DNA of 64,000 bases from Shewanella holmiensis (GCF_025370255.1 NZ_JAMTCD010000004.1:169421-233420), one strand, 5' to 3'. Shown: positions 38,865 to 48,411, counted from the first letter of the stretch. A program made the numbers and translations. The notes: generated by a model not told the origin, from the sequence alone.

Positions 38865-41465
38865 ATGCGACCATCAACCTTTAAGAAAAATGTACTAGCG
38901 ACTAACATCGCAATCCTACTTGGCAGTGTTGTATCTGTTGGCGCTTATGCCGCAGATGAAGCCACTGCTGCTGATGAAAATATTGAAAAAATTGAAGTGC
39001 GCGGTATGCGTGCATCTTTAAAAGCTTCTGTAAACGAGAAGCGTTTTTCAAATGCCGTTGTTGATGCAGTGACTGCAGAAGACATTGGTAAGTTCCCTGA
39101 CGGTGATGTTGGTGAATCTTTAGCACGTATTCCTGGTGTAGCTGTTAATCGTCAATTTGGCCAAGGCCAAGGTGTATCGATTCGTGGTGCATCAAGCAGT
39201 TTAACTCGCACTTTGTTGAACGGTCACTCTGTGGCATCTACAGGTTGGTTCGACCAACAGGGTATTGACCGTAGCTTCAACTATTCTTTATTGCCACCTG
39301 AAATGGTCGGTGGTATTGAAATTTACAAATCATCTCAAGCTGACTTACCGGAAGGTGGTGTCGGTGGTACTGTAATTGTTAAAACTCGTAAGCCATTAGA
39401 CTTAGACGCTAGTTCATTATTTTTAAGCGTTAAAGGTGACTACGGTACAATTTCAGAAGAAACAGATCCTGAATTATCTGGCCTTTACAGCTGGAAAAAT
39501 GATGACGAAAACTTCGGTTTCCTAATCTCTGCTGCGGGTTCAGAAACAAATTATCAACGTAACGGTATCGAATCTTTATTAGGTTGGGGTGATATTGTTC
39601 CGACTACATTCGAACAAGAGCGTAAGCGTACTGCGATTAATGGTGCATTCCAATACAGCCCAATGGATAACTTAAACTTCGGTTTAAACATCATGAGTTT
39701 AGATATGAAAGCGAACAACGCTAACACGTCTTTATTTGTAATGTTCCCTGATGATAAAGATGCAGCATGTGAAGAGCGTAACGCTTCTGGTACTTGTACT
39801 TTCTATCGTCGTGACGGTAAAGGCGCTAATCCAGGTTGGGCGCAAACTTGGGCCCGTCAAGCAAACATGGATTCAAATACCTATGACTTAAACTTCGACT
39901 ATGAAGCCGAAAACTTTAAAGTAGAAGGCCGTGTAGGTAATACTAAATCTGAAGGTGGTACTGATTTAACGTCTAACTACGGTTTCTGGTTAGGTACTGC
40001 TGCTGATTACGCTGGTACATATGATGCCAGAGGCGAAGTAATTGACATTAATATCGCTAACAAAAACTTCACAGCTGAAGATTTCGGTGGTCAATTATCG
40101 CCAGCGGGTTGGGCTCTGAGAAGCCAACCAAACTCTGATGAAGAAACTTATGCACAGTTTGATTTCACAGTTCCTGTTGATTTAGGTGTAATTACTTCAT
40201 TCAAAACCGGTTTACGTTATGCAGACCATGATGTTACTCAGTTGACTTTACCAGCAAATGTTAAAGCTTCTATTACTGAAAAAGATGCTTCAGCGTATTA
40301 CAACGGTCAAGTTTCATCAGGCGCTGGTTTCACACTGCCTAAACCTAATATGGATGCAATGCTAGCTGATGCGTGGGCAGCAATTGACGGCTTCTCAACT
40401 GACGGTACTGTTTATAAGTCAGGTTACGGCACAATTAACGAGAAAAACCTGTCAGTATATGCAATGGCTAACTTCGATGCTGAAGGTATGCGTGGTAACT
40501 TTGGTTTACGTTATATTTCTACAGACGCTGAATCAGATTTTTATAAGCTTCAAGCAGACGGCACTTATGCTGATGAGTTAAGCACTAATAAAGCAAGCTA
40601 CAACGATGTATTACCAAGCATTAACATCGCATTTGATGTTGCATCTGACGTAATTATTCGTACTTCTGCTTCACAAGTTATCTCTCGTGCTACCTACGGT
40701 GATATGTTCTCAGCTTCGTCTTTAGCTGGTTACAATGACGGCACAGCAGGCAATGAAGTATTAAATACTGGTAATGTAGGTTTAGAGCCGTTTAAAGCAA
40801 CTCAAGCTGATTTAGGTGTTGAATGGTACTTCAGTCCAGACGGGTTATTTGGTGCCTCTTACTTTATTAAAGATATCAGCTCATTTATTACCTCTGCACA
40901 GGTTTTAGGTCAAAGCATTGGTATCGTCGACCCTAACTCTGGTGTTGATGAGTGGACTGTATCAACGAAGAAAAATGGTACTGGTGGTCAAATCCAAGGT
41001 ATCGAACTTCAATTACAAGATGCATTTGATAACGGCCTAGGCTATTCAGCTAACTATACTTTCGCTGATTCAGATGCTGATGCTGAAAACTATCCAGACC
41101 AAGTGAGCGTGTTTTCTGATTCATCTAAGCACACTGTTAACTTAGTGGGTTTCTATGAAATGGATGATTTCTCTGCCCGTGTTGCATATAACTGGCGTAG
41201 TGAATATATGATCCGCGAATTACCAGGTTTCTATGGTAACCGTGAGCATCAAGCATTTGGTACTGTTGATTTAAGTGCTAACTACCAGATCACTGATTAT
41301 TTAGGTGTGTCGTTTGAAGTGGTTAACTTACTTGAAGAAGACAGCGTACAGTTAGGTGTTGCACCAGATGGCGCCGACGTTAAGCCTGAGCTAAAAAATA
41401 GTTACCCAGCATGGAGCTTTGAAGGTGAAGCGCGTTACAAGCTTGGTTTAAACCTACGCTTCTAA
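38865..41465 (+). CDS. TonB-dependent outer membrane receptor for chitin oligosaccharides (Omp-Nag type)
   Basis: The start at 38865 (MRPSTFKKNVLATNIAILL) has AAGGGGA about 8 bases upstream and gives a proper signal peptide (cleaved near YAA-DEA, residue 30). An in-frame ATG at 38817 lacks this site and would lie just after the operator. The protein is 866 aa. A TonB-box-like IEKIEVRG is at about 40-48, then the plug domain (VTAEDIGKFPDGDVGESLARIPGVAV, about 68-93), then a large beta-barrel ending in RYKLGLNLRF with a terminal Phe. NagR control and synteny point to uptake of GlcNAc oligosaccharides; the substrate is inferred. Confidence 0.9.
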   Translation: MRPSTFKKNVLATNIAILLGSVVSVGAYAADEATAADENIEKIEVRGMRASLKASVNEKRFSNAVVDAVTAEDIGKFPDGDVGESLARIPGVAVNRQFGQGQGVSIRGASSSLTRTLLNGHSVASTGWFDQQGIDRSFNYSLLPPEMVGGIEIYKSSQADLPEGGVGGTVIVKTRKPLDLDASSLFLSVKGDYGTISEETDPELSGLYSWKNDDENFGFLISAAGSETNYQRNGIESLLGWGDIVPTTFEQERKRTAINGAFQYSPMDNLNFGLNIMSLDMKANNANTSLFVMFPDDKDAACEERNASGTCTFYRRDGKGANPGWAQTWARQANMDSNTYDLNFDYEAENFKVEGRVGNTKSEGGTDLTSNYGFWLGTAADYAGTYDARGEVIDINIANKNFTAEDFGGQLSPAGWALRSQPNSDEETYAQFDFTVPVDLGVITSFKTGLRYADHDVTQLTLPANVKASITEKDASAYYNGQVSSGAGFTLPKPNMDAMLADAWAAIDGFSTDGTVYKSGYGTINEKNLSVYAMANFDAEGMRGNFGLRYISTDAESDFYKLQADGTYADELSTNKASYNDVLPSINIAFDVASDVIIRTSASQVISRATYGDMFSASSLAGYNDGTAGNEVLNTGNVGLEPFKATQADLGVEWYFSPDGLFGASYFIKDISSFITSAQVLGQSIGIVDPNSGVDEWTVSTKKNGTGGQIQGIELQLQDAFDNGLGYSANYTFADSDADAENYPDQVSVFSDSSKHTVNLVGFYEMDDFSARVAYNWRSEYMIRELPGFYGNREHQAFGTVDLSANYQITDYLGVSFEVVNLLEEDSVQLGVAPDGADVKPELKNSYPAWSFEGEARYKLGLNLRF

Positions 41466-41495
41466 TTTGAATCAATTTTTTAATTGATATGCCTT

Positions 41496-41521
41496 AAAGC
41501 CCAGCCTATGCTGGGCTTTTT
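41496..41521 (+). terminator. Terminator of the TonB receptor gene
   Basis: Stem AAAGCCCAGC (41496-41505) pairs with GCTGGGCTTT (41510-41519) and is followed by T's. The halogenase-like gene starts 22 bases later, so it depends on read-through or another promoter. Confidence 0.87.
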
Positions 41522-41542
41522 ATTATATTCAAAGGTCGTCGT

Positions 41543-43066
41543 ATGAATATTCAAAAAGTTGCTGTCATTGGTGGTGGTACGGCGGGTTGGCTAGCCGCTA
41601 ATCATCTTGGAAAAGCGTTACTTAGCAAGAATGTGTCAATTACCTTAATTGAGTCACCTGACATTCCGACCATTGGTGTGGGGGAGGGCACTGTACCGAC
41701 TATCCGCAAGACATTACACAGTTTTGGTATTAGTGAAACAGAGTTCATCAAGCGCTGTGACGTGACATTCAAGCAATCAATTAAGTTTCAAAACTGGCTT
41801 GATAAGCGGTTACATGGACCCACTAATTTTTATCATCATCTGTTTGACCCACCAAGTCCAATGGGAGATGATTTATCAGCGCTATGGCTTCAAACACCAA
41901 TGCAAGAGTACAGCAAACTGGTGTCAAGTCAGCATGCTGTTTGTGAGGCTAACCTCGCACCTAAGCTGATTACAACGCCAGAATATCAAGCTATTCAGGG
42001 GTATGCTTACCATTTAAATGCAGCAAAATTTGCATTATTATTGGCCGATAATGCGCAACAAAAATTTGGTGTAACGCATATTAAAGCCAATGTGGTTGAC
42101 ACTAAGTTGCACCTCGATGGCAGTATAGATGCTTTGATACTGGATACCTGTGGTGAGCAAAAGTTTGATTTTTATATCGACTGCAGTGGGTTTGAGTCTA
42201 TTTTGTTAGCTAAAGCATTAAAGGTGCCTTTCGTCGATAAATCTCAGCAGTTATTTGTTAATAAAGCCGTTGTTGTTCAAGTGCCAACCGAATCAGATGC
42301 CATTATTCCGCCGTACACAAAAGCAACGGCTCATCAGGCCGGTTGGATTTGGGATATAGCCTTATCCTCCCGTCGAGGTGTTGGGTTGGTGTATTCAAAT
42401 GCCCATCTTGAAGATGAGCAAGCGCAGCAAAAACTCAATCGATATTTACAAGGACGCTTAGATCAATACTCTTATCGCACGATCCCGATGAATGTAGGCT
42501 ATCGAAAACAATTTTGGGCTAAAAATTGTGTCGCTTTAGGTTTGGCTCAAGGCTTTTTAGAGCCGATTGAAGCCACATCTATTATGCTAACTGATTTTGC
42601 TGCTGGATATTTAGCTAATCGCTTTCCGACGAGTACAGCACAAATGGCTGCATTATCAGAACGATTTAATCAAACCATGACCTATGCGTGGGAGCGGGTT
42701 GTTGAGTTTGCTAAGATGCATTATTGTCTTTCGGACCGCACCGATTCTGACTTTTGGATTGAAAATAGAGATCCACAAACCATTCCAGAGGGATTGCAAA
42801 ACAAACTTGCCTTGTGGAACGAATATGTCCCAATGAGTGAAGATTTATTTTCAAAGTTTGAAGTGTTTAATGTTGAGAATTATCTCTATGTGCTTTACGG
42901 CATGAAGTATGCGACTAAAACGCCTCAAATTGGCGAACTATCGCTAATAGAAGCCAAAAAGCATGCAGATAGGATACAGCAGCGTGCAAATTTATTATGT
43001 CAGCAGCTGCCTTCCCATAGAGACTTGCTACAAAAAATCCATCAGTTCGGTTTTCAAAAAGTATGA
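41543..43066 (+). CDS. Tryptophan halogenase-family flavoprotein
   Basis: This 507-residue protein belongs to the flavin-dependent tryptophan halogenase family. The FAD motif is VIGGGTAGWLAA (about 8-19). The catalytic Lys of characterised halogenases has a counterpart at K77 (TFKQSIKF), and the conserved Glu at E343 (LEPIEATSI). The WxWxIP motif reads WIWDIA at residues 268-273, with Ala replacing Pro. In Shewanella and Caulobacter-like bacteria such genes sit beside TonB receptors for carbohydrates and their real substrate is unknown. The neighbours here are the Nag receptor and sapC, so a role in glycan uptake or modification is more likely than antibiotic synthesis. Confidence 0.85.
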   Translation: MNIQKVAVIGGGTAGWLAANHLGKALLSKNVSITLIESPDIPTIGVGEGTVPTIRKTLHSFGISETEFIKRCDVTFKQSIKFQNWLDKRLHGPTNFYHHLFDPPSPMGDDLSALWLQTPMQEYSKLVSSQHAVCEANLAPKLITTPEYQAIQGYAYHLNAAKFALLLADNAQQKFGVTHIKANVVDTKLHLDGSIDALILDTCGEQKFDFYIDCSGFESILLAKALKVPFVDKSQQLFVNKAVVVQVPTESDAIIPPYTKATAHQAGWIWDIALSSRRGVGLVYSNAHLEDEQAQQKLNRYLQGRLDQYSYRTIPMNVGYRKQFWAKNCVALGLAQGFLEPIEATSIMLTDFAAGYLANRFPTSTAQMAALSERFNQTMTYAWERVVEFAKMHYCLSDRTDSDFWIENRDPQTIPEGLQNKLALWNEYVPMSEDLFSKFEVFNVENYLYVLYGMKYATKTPQIGELSLIEAKKHADRIQQRANLLCQQLPSHRDLLQKIHQFGFQKV

Positions 43067-43254
43067 TTTCAACCATTTTTGATGGTTATTTAAGCTATTG
43101 ATGTTCAGTATCTTGAATAAGCCACGTTGCCACTTGAAAAAGCTGGATAACTTGGTAGTTTCAAGTACTAATTTTATTTTAAACACACATAACGTTTGCC
43201 AAGCGCCGTTATTACAGTGTTCACATTGAATGAGAAGCGCCTCAAGGAGCCAAG

Positions 43255-43956
43255 ATGTCTAACCCAATTACTCTACTAGAACAAGCAAAGCATGGTGAAC
43301 TTAAAATCACTGCAAGTGATTTTAACCATGTTGCAGAACAGCACATTGTGCCTGTAACTCTGCATGAAATTGCTCGTGCTGCGACTGAGTACCCAATTGT
43401 ATTCGTAAAAAACAGTGAGACTGGTGAGTTTCAATCAGTGGCTATGTTAGGTTTAAAGCCTGGACAAAATTTAAGTGTTAAAGATGGTAAGTGGTTAGGT
43501 TTATATATCCCAGCCGTGATCCGAGATTACCCATTAGGATTAGTGTTAAATCCTGAAGTAAAAGATAAAGTGTGGATTGGGATACGTGAAGAGGCTAAAG
43601 AAGTCAGTAAGACTGAAGGCCAAGCGTTATTTAATGGCGAGCAAGAAACCCCCTTTTTAGAAGCTCGTAAAAAAGCCCTGATCACTCATTTCGAACAAGA
43701 TCAAGCAACTCGCGGTATTCTTGGATTTTTAGCTGAAAAAGAGTTATTGATTAGTCAAACATTAACCGTTGATGTTGCTGGTGAGAAGCGCAATATCAAT
43801 GGTCTATACCTAATTGATGAGCAAAAGTTGAATTCATTGTCTGATGAGGACTTCTTAGAGTTGAAAAAGCGTGGTTTACTTGGTCCTATATATGGTCACT
43901 TAAGCTCAATCAACCAAGTTAATCGTTTAGCACGTATGGAAGTATTAGGACGTTAA
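43255..43956 (+). CDS. SapC-family protein
   Basis: This 233-residue protein resembles the SapC family, named after an S-layer-associated gene in Campylobacter. The N-terminal part (HIVPVTLHEIARAATEYPIVFVKN, about 30-53) and WLGLYIPAVIRDYPLGL (about 80-96) are the conserved blocks. There is no signal peptide or membrane segment. AAGGAG lies 6 bases upstream. It follows the halogenase-like gene by 188 bases. In many proteobacteria the trio TonB receptor, tryptophan-halogenase-like gene and sapC travels together; its biochemical role is not known to me. Confidence 0.83.
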   Translation: MSNPITLLEQAKHGELKITASDFNHVAEQHIVPVTLHEIARAATEYPIVFVKNSETGEFQSVAMLGLKPGQNLSVKDGKWLGLYIPAVIRDYPLGLVLNPEVKDKVWIGIREEAKEVSKTEGQALFNGEQETPFLEARKKALITHFEQDQATRGILGFLAEKELLISQTLTVDVAGEKRNINGLYLIDEQKLNSLSDEDFLELKKRGLLGPIYGHLSSINQVNRLARMEVLGR

Positions 43957-43974
43957 TCGTTTTATACCCAAGTG

Positions 43975-44007
43975 ATAAAAATGGCGCGATTAATGCGCCA
44001 TTTTTAT
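43975..44007. terminator. Terminator after sapC
   Basis: Stem ATAAAAATGGCGC pairs with GCGCCATTTTTAT (about 43975-43987 with 43995-44007) with a 7-base loop. It can serve sapC and the convergent TSUP-family gene. Confidence 0.87.
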
Positions 44008-44042
44008 GCCTGTATATTTTGTTCTCATTGATAACGACAGTG

Positions 44043-44945
44043 CTAAGCCACCGCTATCATGACTAGGCCTGTAAGCATAATCCAAAGTGCAAAAAATATT
44101 TTTAGCTTGATCACCGAAAAAAATAATGCAATCCGTTTGGCAATTAATCCGCCTAATAATGCTCCAGGGCCCGCAAAAAGTAATACTTCAAAGTTAGCAA
44201 CAGAATCAGCACTTAGCGTAATCGGTGTCGCAGACCACACAGTCATTGCGCTAACGACCACGCCTGTAGCAATGGCCAGTTTGGTGCAATATCCTCTTAG
44301 CATAAGATAGATAACGATTATCTCGCCAACGCCTACCGACAACCAGGCTGTAATTATTCCGCCCAAAAAACTGAGCCCACTAAGCATAATACAATCATTT
44401 ACAGGTGAAGTTTTAAATGTGGTCAAAGAATGCGAACTGATGTTTTTAAGGCTATTTACAATAATAATTGCGCCTAGGGCGATAGAAAATACACTAAAAC
44501 TGACATGTAAAGACACTGGCGCGCTAAGTGCTGCGTATTGGCTTATCCATAGGCCTGAAATAGAGAAAAGGGCGCAGCAGGCCACCAAAATGGGAAAGCC
44601 TTGCCATGAATCATCTTGATGATGTTGTTTAAGGTAATAATGGCACCAAGTCATGGCCCCTGCCGTCATACCAAAGCATTGGATTAGAAATGAGGTGGTG
44701 ATCGCTTCTGCAGGACTAAAACCTAAAGCAGAAAACGCTGGGATAAAAATAACGCCGCCGCCAGCGCCTGTCGCGTTAGCAAATATGGCTCCGCAGACAC
44801 CTAAAAACAAAAAGCCGCTATGACTTAAAAACAGTTGATCTATATTTGGGGTCGTCACTGCCCACTGCAGCCATAAACCAATCAAGCTTATTGCGGTGAT
44901 AAAAATAATGGGATGTATTTTAGGTAAACGACGTTTTAGCTGCAT
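44043..44945 (-). CDS. TauE/SafE (TSUP) family membrane permease
   Basis: This 300-residue integral membrane protein has about eight hydrophobic segments. The repeated family motif is seen as GAIFANATGAGGGVIFIPAF with SPAEAITTSFLIQ (about 52-90) and again as GGIITAWLSVGVGEIIVIYLMLRG (about 195-218). TSUP permeases export or import sulfur-containing or organic anions such as sulfite or sulfoacetate; the substrate here is not predictable. It is convergent with sapC and lies inside the nag locus, but is on the opposite strand and has no NagR site, so it may be a bystander. Confidence 0.82.
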   Translation of the reverse strand: MQLKRRLPKIHPIIFITAISLIGLWLQWAVTTPNIDQLFLSHSGFLFLGVCGAIFANATGAGGGVIFIPAFSALGFSPAEAITTSFLIQCFGMTAGAMTWCHYYLKQHHQDDSWQGFPILVACCALFSISGLWISQYAALSAPVSLHVSFSVFSIALGAIIIVNSLKNISSHSLTTFKTSPVNDCIMLSGLSFLGGIITAWLSVGVGEIIVIYLMLRGYCTKLAIATGVVVSAMTVWSATPITLSADSVANFEVLLFAGPGALLGGLIAKRIALFFSVIKLKIFFALWIMLTGLVMIAVA

Positions 44946-45160
44946 ATAACCTGAAAAAGCCAGAAGGTGAAGTTGAATTTATCCTATCAGTGCATTCACC
45001 ACTTGTCATTGACGATGTTAATTCACTGTGACTTTTTATTGGGTGTTGATAATACTTGTAAGACGATGATATTTAACAACTTTGTTTAAAATTAAGCTTG
45101 CGTTAATAAAATTATGTCAAAAAGATGTAGATCTCATTAAATAAATTAGGTAACTTAATA

Positions 45161-45178
45161 AATGACAGCGTTGTCATT
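45161..45178. promoter_or_regulatory. NagR operator 2 (upstream of the small RNA/hex region)
   Basis: AATGACAGCGTTGTCATT is the most symmetrical copy in the window. Its right half contains a -35-like TTGTCA, so NagR binding would block polymerase. Confidence 0.88.
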
Positions 45179-45199
45179 GCTTGTGGGTAACGCTGTTAT
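45171..45199 (+). promoter_or_regulatory. Promoter overlapping NagR operator 2
   Basis: TTGTCA (45171-45176, five of six to consensus) and TGTTAT (45194-45199, four of six) are separated by 17 bp. Transcription would begin near 45206. The -35 box lies within the operator. Confidence 0.6.
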
Positions 45200-45205
45200 T
45201 TAAGG

Positions 45206-45361
45206 TCAACATGAAGAGGAAGAGGTCTCTGATTCATGCTTGATAATGTTAGCTCGGTCGGGCGAGCGACATTATCTCTTTAATATACTTTTAGTCTCTC
45301 CCCAGAAACGAGTATAGGCTGGGTACATGTCTTAACAGATTTATGTCCCAGCTTTTTTTTT
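45206..45361 (+). ncRNA. Candidate NagR-controlled small RNA or terminated leader upstream of hex
   Basis: Downstream of the operator/promoter lie two strong hairpins. Hairpin 1 (45242-45276) pairs GATAATGT with ACATTATC and GCTCG with CGAGC. Hairpin 2 pairs 45318-45328 with 45343-45352 (one bulged base) and is followed by nine T (45353-45361), a typical rho-independent terminator. The predicted transcript is about 155 nt and ends 176 bases before hex. It contains an AGGAAGAGG purine tract and two tiny frames: 10 codons at 45211-45243 and 15 codons at 45236-45283. CCCAG (45301-45305) could pair with CTGGG (45319-45323) and oppose the terminator, so attenuation of hex is an alternative to a free-standing RNA. 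hex may have its own promoter (TTGAAC 45376, TTATAA 45400). Confidence 0.6.
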
Positions 45362-45537
45362 CCTTAAATTTAAAATTGAACATTTATCGAGCACTCATTT
45401 TATAAAGTGGCGTAATGAATAAACCAACAATGTAAAATTCTAAGGGTTGGACTCTAGATGAAGTATTAATTGGTTATCATATCAACAGACCACACTCAAT
45501 AAGCCCTAATAAAAACAAGATATATAACGAGGACGCT

Positions 45538-48231
45538 ATGAAAACGACTTGGGCGCTCAGTGCCATAATGATGTCATTAAGTTTGACAGCTTGCTCTCCA
45601 TCACAATCTACAGTTTCAACTACCACTTCAGCCACAGCCAGCTGGCAGCAGAGTCATCTCGCCGAATTTGCAGATCAACTTATCGTTAAATATCGCTTAG
45701 TTTCAAATTTACCTGAAGAAGCATGTCCAGCTGATGCTAAAGCGGATGAGCGTTGTTTTATTGCTGAGATTGATTTCACTAGCCCAAAAGATATGTTGCA
45801 TGGTGATTGGGAAATCTATTTTAGCCAGATGCGCCCAATTCAAACGGTACTGAATGACGAGTTTGTTATTGAGCGTGTTAAAGGCGATCTTCACCGTTTA
45901 ACGCCAACGGATAAATTTGGTGGTTTTAAAGCGGGGCAGGTAAAAACAGTGCGTTTTCGTGGCGAATTATGGCAATTGTCTGAAACCGACTTTATGCCTA
46001 ATTACTATATCGTTGCTAAAGATGCTAATGGAATTGAATTAGCACCACAGATCATCAGTAGCACGCGCGTTGAAATTGATGCTGACACGGGCATGGAAGT
46101 AAGGCCATATGTCGAAGCATTTGTTGATGCTAAAAGGCAGTATCAGCGCACTGATAAAGATAAATTAGTCTGGGCAAAATCGGGTGTTTTATTTGAACAA
46201 AATAAAGCTGTATCAGTTGCACCCGCATTAATCGAAAATTCTTTATTACCGACACCTCAAACTCAAGTTTTGTTAGAGAACGTCAAAGCGGTTTCTTTAT
46301 CACAAGGCATCACCTTAGACACTCAAAGCTTTACTGATGCAAAGTTAAATGCTGATGACATTCAAGCGGCTTTAGCCCGTCTTGAACGCATCGGTGTGCC
46401 ACAATCCGAAAATGGTGTGAAAGTCTCATTTGCAGCGTTATCGCCAGTTGATAACCTAAAAGCGGGATCATATCAGTTAACTGTTGCTGATTCGGGCATT
46501 GTGATAAAGGCAAGTGAACCCAGTGGTTTTAGCTACGCAATTGCCTCTATTACTTCGCTAGTTGATGTCAACGATTTAACCATTAATGCCATGAAAATTG
46601 ATGACAGTCCACGTTATCAATACCGTGGTATGCATGTCGATGTGTCACGTAATTTCCATAGTAAACAGTTTTTGTTAGATCTGCTTGATCAAATGGCAGC
46701 CTACAAACTTAACAAATTACATTTACATATGGGTGATGACGAAGGCTGGCGTTTAGAGATAAATGGCTTACCTGAGTTGACCGATATTGGCAGCAATCGA
46801 TGCCATGATATAACCGAATCAAGCTGTATTTTACCCCAGCTAGGCAGTGGCCCTTTTGTTGATACTAAAGTGAATGGTTACTATACCAAAGCTGATTATA
46901 TTGACATTATTCAGTATGCGGATGCGCGCCAAATTCAGGTGATTCCGTCAATGGATATGCCTGGTCATTCACGTGCTGCAATCAAATCAATGGATGCACG
47001 TTACCGCAATCTTATGGCCAAGGGCGATGAGCAAGCAGCAAAAGAGTTCCTACTTACTGACCCTAATGATACTACCCAATATTCATCGGTTCAGTATTAT
47101 GACGACAACACGCTTAACGTGTGTATGGAATCGACTTATCATTTTGTCGATAAAGTCATTACTGAAATTGCAGCCCTGCACACTCAAGCCGGACAGCCTT
47201 TAACGACGTACCATATTGGCGCTGACGAAACAGCGGGGGCATGGTTAGAGTCGCCTATTTGTCATGACTTTATTGCTAATAACCAATACGGCGTAACAGA
47301 TATCAAGCTAGTTGGTCCTTACTTTATTGAACGCGTAGCTAATATGTTAGCTGAAAAAGGCATTCAACCGGCAGGTTGGAGCGACGGTATGAGCCATACT
47401 AATCCAGACAATATGCCGTCAAATTCGCAAAGTAATGTGTGGGATGTTGTGTCGCATAAAGGCTATCAACGTGCTCATCAGCAAGTTAACAATGGCTGGA
47501 CAACGATTTTATCAAATCCAGAAGTGCTTTATTTTGATTTCCCTTATGAAGCCGATCCTAAAGAACACGGTTATTATTGGGCATCAAGGGGGTTAAATAG
47601 CAAACACATATTCAGCTTTATGCCAGGTAATTTACCAGCCAATGCTGAACAATGGCTAGATATTGAAGGCAATCCATTTGAAGCTGATGATCGTCCTCAA
47701 GTTGATGAAAATGGTAAACAAACCAGTGGGCCAATCGTTGCGGGTAAAACCTTTGATGGCATTCAGGGACAGCTGTGGAGCGAAACATTACGCAGCGATC
47801 AAACAGTTGAATACATGATTTATCCAAGGTTATTAATGCTAGCAGAAAGAGCATGGAACAAACCTGAATGGGAAGTTCCGTATCAATATGATGGCGCGGT
47901 ATATAACCAATCAACTCAACACTTTAGTGTTCAAATGAGACAGCAGCAGGCTACTGATTGGCAAAAAATGGCTAACCATTTAGGCCATAAAGAGTTAGCT
48001 AAACTTGATAAAGCAGGTATTGAATATCGAGTGCCGACAGTGGGGGCCATTATTGATGATAAAGGCGTGTTAACCGCAAATATTGCTTTCCCTGGACTGC
48101 AAATTGAATACAAAGAGCAAGGTAAAGCGTGGCAGACTTACCTTAACCCTGTTGCAGTTGAAGGTCAGGTTGAAGTCCGTGCGATTACACCTGATGGTAA
48201 GCGAAAAGGGCGCACACTAGTTGTAAACTAG
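45538..48231 (+). CDS. hex: GH20 beta-N-acetylhexosaminidase lipoprotein
   Basis: Hex cleaves GlcNAc from chitin oligosaccharides. It is an 897-residue lipoprotein: lipobox LTAC with Cys19, so it is membrane-anchored in the periplasm or on the surface. An N-terminal carbohydrate-binding/chitobiase-like region (about 45-230) is followed by a GH20b domain and the catalytic TIM barrel starting near YRGMHVDVSRNF (about 362). HLHMGDDEGWRLEI, MDMPGHSRAA and HIGADETAGAW are intact; Asp563-Glu564 form the catalytic pair. A GAGGA site precedes the ATG. It is followed by its own terminator, so it is monocistronic. Confidence 0.94.
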   Translation: MKTTWALSAIMMSLSLTACSPSQSTVSTTTSATASWQQSHLAEFADQLIVKYRLVSNLPEEACPADAKADERCFIAEIDFTSPKDMLHGDWEIYFSQMRPIQTVLNDEFVIERVKGDLHRLTPTDKFGGFKAGQVKTVRFRGELWQLSETDFMPNYYIVAKDANGIELAPQIISSTRVEIDADTGMEVRPYVEAFVDAKRQYQRTDKDKLVWAKSGVLFEQNKAVSVAPALIENSLLPTPQTQVLLENVKAVSLSQGITLDTQSFTDAKLNADDIQAALARLERIGVPQSENGVKVSFAALSPVDNLKAGSYQLTVADSGIVIKASEPSGFSYAIASITSLVDVNDLTINAMKIDDSPRYQYRGMHVDVSRNFHSKQFLLDLLDQMAAYKLNKLHLHMGDDEGWRLEINGLPELTDIGSNRCHDITESSCILPQLGSGPFVDTKVNGYYTKADYIDIIQYADARQIQVIPSMDMPGHSRAAIKSMDARYRNLMAKGDEQAAKEFLLTDPNDTTQYSSVQYYDDNTLNVCMESTYHFVDKVITEIAALHTQAGQPLTTYHIGADETAGAWLESPICHDFIANNQYGVTDIKLVGPYFIERVANMLAEKGIQPAGWSDGMSHTNPDNMPSNSQSNVWDVVSHKGYQRAHQQVNNGWTTILSNPEVLYFDFPYEADPKEHGYYWASRGLNSKHIFSFMPGNLPANAEQWLDIEGNPFEADDRPQVDENGKQTSGPIVAGKTFDGIQGQLWSETLRSDQTVEYMIYPRLLMLAERAWNKPEWEVPYQYDGAVYNQSTQHFSVQMRQQQATDWQKMANHLGHKELAKLDKAGIEYRVPTVGAIIDDKGVLTANIAFPGLQIEYKEQGKAWQTYLNPVAVEGQVEVRAITPDGKRKGRTLVVN

Positions 48232-48250
48232 TTGTTGCCTTGAACACCTT

Positions 48251-48289
48251 AAAAGCCGTCAATAACTTAGTTATTGACGGCTTTTTTGT
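48251..48289 (+). terminator. Terminator of hex
   Basis: Stem AAAAGCCGTCAATAA (48251-48265) pairs with TTATTGACGGCTTTT (48271-48285) and is followed by T's. Confidence 0.92.
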
Positions 48290-48393
48290 TTTACTGAGAC
48301 AAGTTTTTAGAACGTAAATATGCCTCTAGGATGTTGTTTTTCAATGGTTAAGTTTTCATTTTAATTTTATGCGTTATTTTTGGATAAAAAATA

Positions 48394-48411
48394 AATGACA
48401 ACGCTGTCATT
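48394..48411. promoter_or_regulatory. NagR operator 3 (nagK)
   Basis: AATGACAACGCTGTCATT is a dyad differing from operator 2 at two central positions, 88 bases before nagK. CTGTCA in its right half may again serve as a -35 box, but the -10 is not clear. Confidence 0.86.

Noticed and set aside
43133..43165. Inverted repeat CTTGAAA...TTTCAAG between the halogenase gene and sapC
   Set aside because: Seven-base arms with a long spacer are expected by chance in AT-rich DNA.
44043..44945. TauE/SafE permease as a member of the nag system
   Set aside because: Opposite strand, no NagR site and a family unrelated to amino sugars; treated as a bystander.
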